Assembly: GCF_014192515.1 (NCBI RefSeq)
Contig: NZ_JACHYB010000001.1
Coordinates: 310,001-374,000, forward strand
Direction: 5' to 3'
DNA from: Microbacter margulisiae
GTDB lineage: Bacteria; Bacteroidota; Bacteroidia; Bacteroidales; Paludibacteraceae
DNA: 64,000 bases
Part shown: positions 63,489 through 64,000 of the stretch, piece after piece
How the letters are laid out: each line of letters opens with the position of its first letter
Position numbering within the stretch: position 1 is the first letter of the stretch
Translations under genes and position numbers: made by a program
Notes under the pieces: model-generated
What the model was told of the DNA's origin: nothing
The model's database searches: none
The model's input: only the letters and a program-made list of their open reading frames with translations

Positions 63489-64000
63489 TTAGTTCATGTA
63501 TTTGGTCTTTAATTTAGTAAGGAGTTCATGAAATTGTTCATGGACTCCATGACCCACTACATTTTCTTCAATTTGTTCGAATTTTTCACTTATTTCTTTT
63601 TGTGTTTGTTGTGAGAGCCGTTGGTTGGCCATGACAAAGAGAATATTTTCTTCTTTCAGAATATGATTCTGCATTAAAGCAATATAACTTGACATGGCTC
63701 CGGCAATGGCTTCGGCAGATGTGTCATGATCTGTTTCCCAGTTATGTGTACCGTCTTGTATGGCTTGAATATAGGCTCTGCCCTGTGTGTGTTCATAAAG
63801 CATGACGCCGACAGGCCCATTTTCTGAAGGAATTCCGACTGCAACCAGTTCCGGGAATAAGACAGTTTCTTCCTTCCCGTGATGACATTTGTCTGCAAAA
63901 GTTTTCAAGAAGTTGACAATATCTTCAATGTCTTTGAGCTCAACCGCTTTATTGTGTCGAAGGTTTTCGACGATTTTATTCATAATAGCAAGCATGAGTT
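63489..64000 (-). CDS. Hemerythrin HHE-domain protein (5' partial)
   Basis: A four-helix hemerythrin-like protein: ADKCHHGKEETVLFPELV, YEHTQGRAYI, MQNHILKEENILF and HGVHEQFHELL hold the His/Glu ligands for a non-haem di-iron site. These proteins bind oxygen or iron or help in nitrosative/oxidative stress. The frame is open to the window edge, and the usual first helix with its His (before LMLAIMNKIVENL) is missing, so the start lies beyond 64000; an ATG at 63995 is not the likely start. It lies 78 bp upstream of the glutathione peroxidase pair, in the same direction. Confidence 0.85.
   Translation of the reverse strand, partial: LMLAIMNKIVENLRHNKAVELKDIEDIVNFLKTFADKCHHGKEETVLFPELVAVGIPSENGPVGVMLYEHTQGRAYIQAIQDGTHNWETDHDTSAEAIAGAMSSYIALMQNHILKEENILFVMANQRLSQQTQKEISEKFEQIEENVVGHGVHEQFHELLTKLKTKYMN

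Noticed and set aside
1..64000. CRISPR array, prophage, toxin-antitoxin or known defence locus
   Set aside because: No regularly spaced identical repeats, cas genes, phage structural genes or recognised defence enzymes. The only periodic array (54.7 kb) has 41-bp contiguous degenerate units without spacers.

Overview
The window looks like chromosomal DNA of a Bacteroidales-type Bacteroidota, possibly near Paludibacteraceae/Dysgonomonadaceae (inference, not proven). The reasons are many TAnnTTTG -7 boxes with TTG/TTTG about 19-22 nt upstream; OMP_b-brl_3-type receptors with carboxypeptidase-like N-domains; an M6 protease with a type IX secretion-like C-terminal domain; DUF5723; an EF-G2-type paralogue with a degenerate GTPase site; and a flavin reductase-rubredoxin fusion. 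Most of it is ordinary core genome, interrupted by two accessory patches.

Layout. 1-2.4 kb: end of a KdpE-like response regulator, cinA and an XRE regulator. 2.45-8.9 kb: an insertion-rich island holding an orphaned divergent promoter with an operator-like palindrome, a broken IS4-family element, an internally deleted rve-type element with repeated ends, an integrase fragment, a TetR/ketoacyl-synthase cassette with one matching operator in front of each gene, and an intact IS4-family element. 8.9-13.5 kb: DoxX, pirin, an AraC regulator and a GH3 glucosidase. 13.6-26.3 kb: parE, a POT peptide transporter, a secreted M6 protease, an ABC exporter-mutS-flippase operon and a flavin reductase-rubredoxin. 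26.7-33.5 kb: UbiB kinase, an MFS carrier, asnB and, convergently, an ammonium transporter. 34.3-46 kb: a YVTN propeller, a DNA-alkylation-repair-like protein, tRNA-His, two envelope proteins, a Pit phosphate transporter with its PhoU-like partner, an outer-membrane barrel, pyk and aroQ. 46.3-54.7 kb (+ strand): EF-G2-like factor, OPT transporter, a 5'-nucleotidase split over two lipoproteins, L-lactate dehydrogenase and transaldolase. 54.7-55.0 kb: a 41-bp-period hairpin repeat. 55-59.9 kb: a GntR(YtrA)-controlled ABC transporter operon ending in an outer-membrane receptor. 60-62.3 kb: a decayed IS110 and a third IS4-family copy with a nonsense mutation and a 10-bp target duplication. 62.3-64 kb: two glutathione peroxidases and a hemerythrin-domain protein.

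How the parts fit. Metabolic genes (pyk, L-ldh, transaldolase, asnB, amt, Pit, peptide and oligopeptide transporters, GH3) suit a saccharolytic and proteolytic fermenter. The rubredoxin fusion, glutathione peroxidases and hemerythrin suit an anaerobe coping with oxygen. The most informative regulatory structures are the paired TetR operators around the ketosynthase, the GntR site overlapping the ABC operon start point, and the hairpin overlapping the Pit promoter. I found no CRISPR array, phage or clear defence system. The nearest things to undescribed biology are the 41-bp hairpin array and the regulated ketosynthase cassette.
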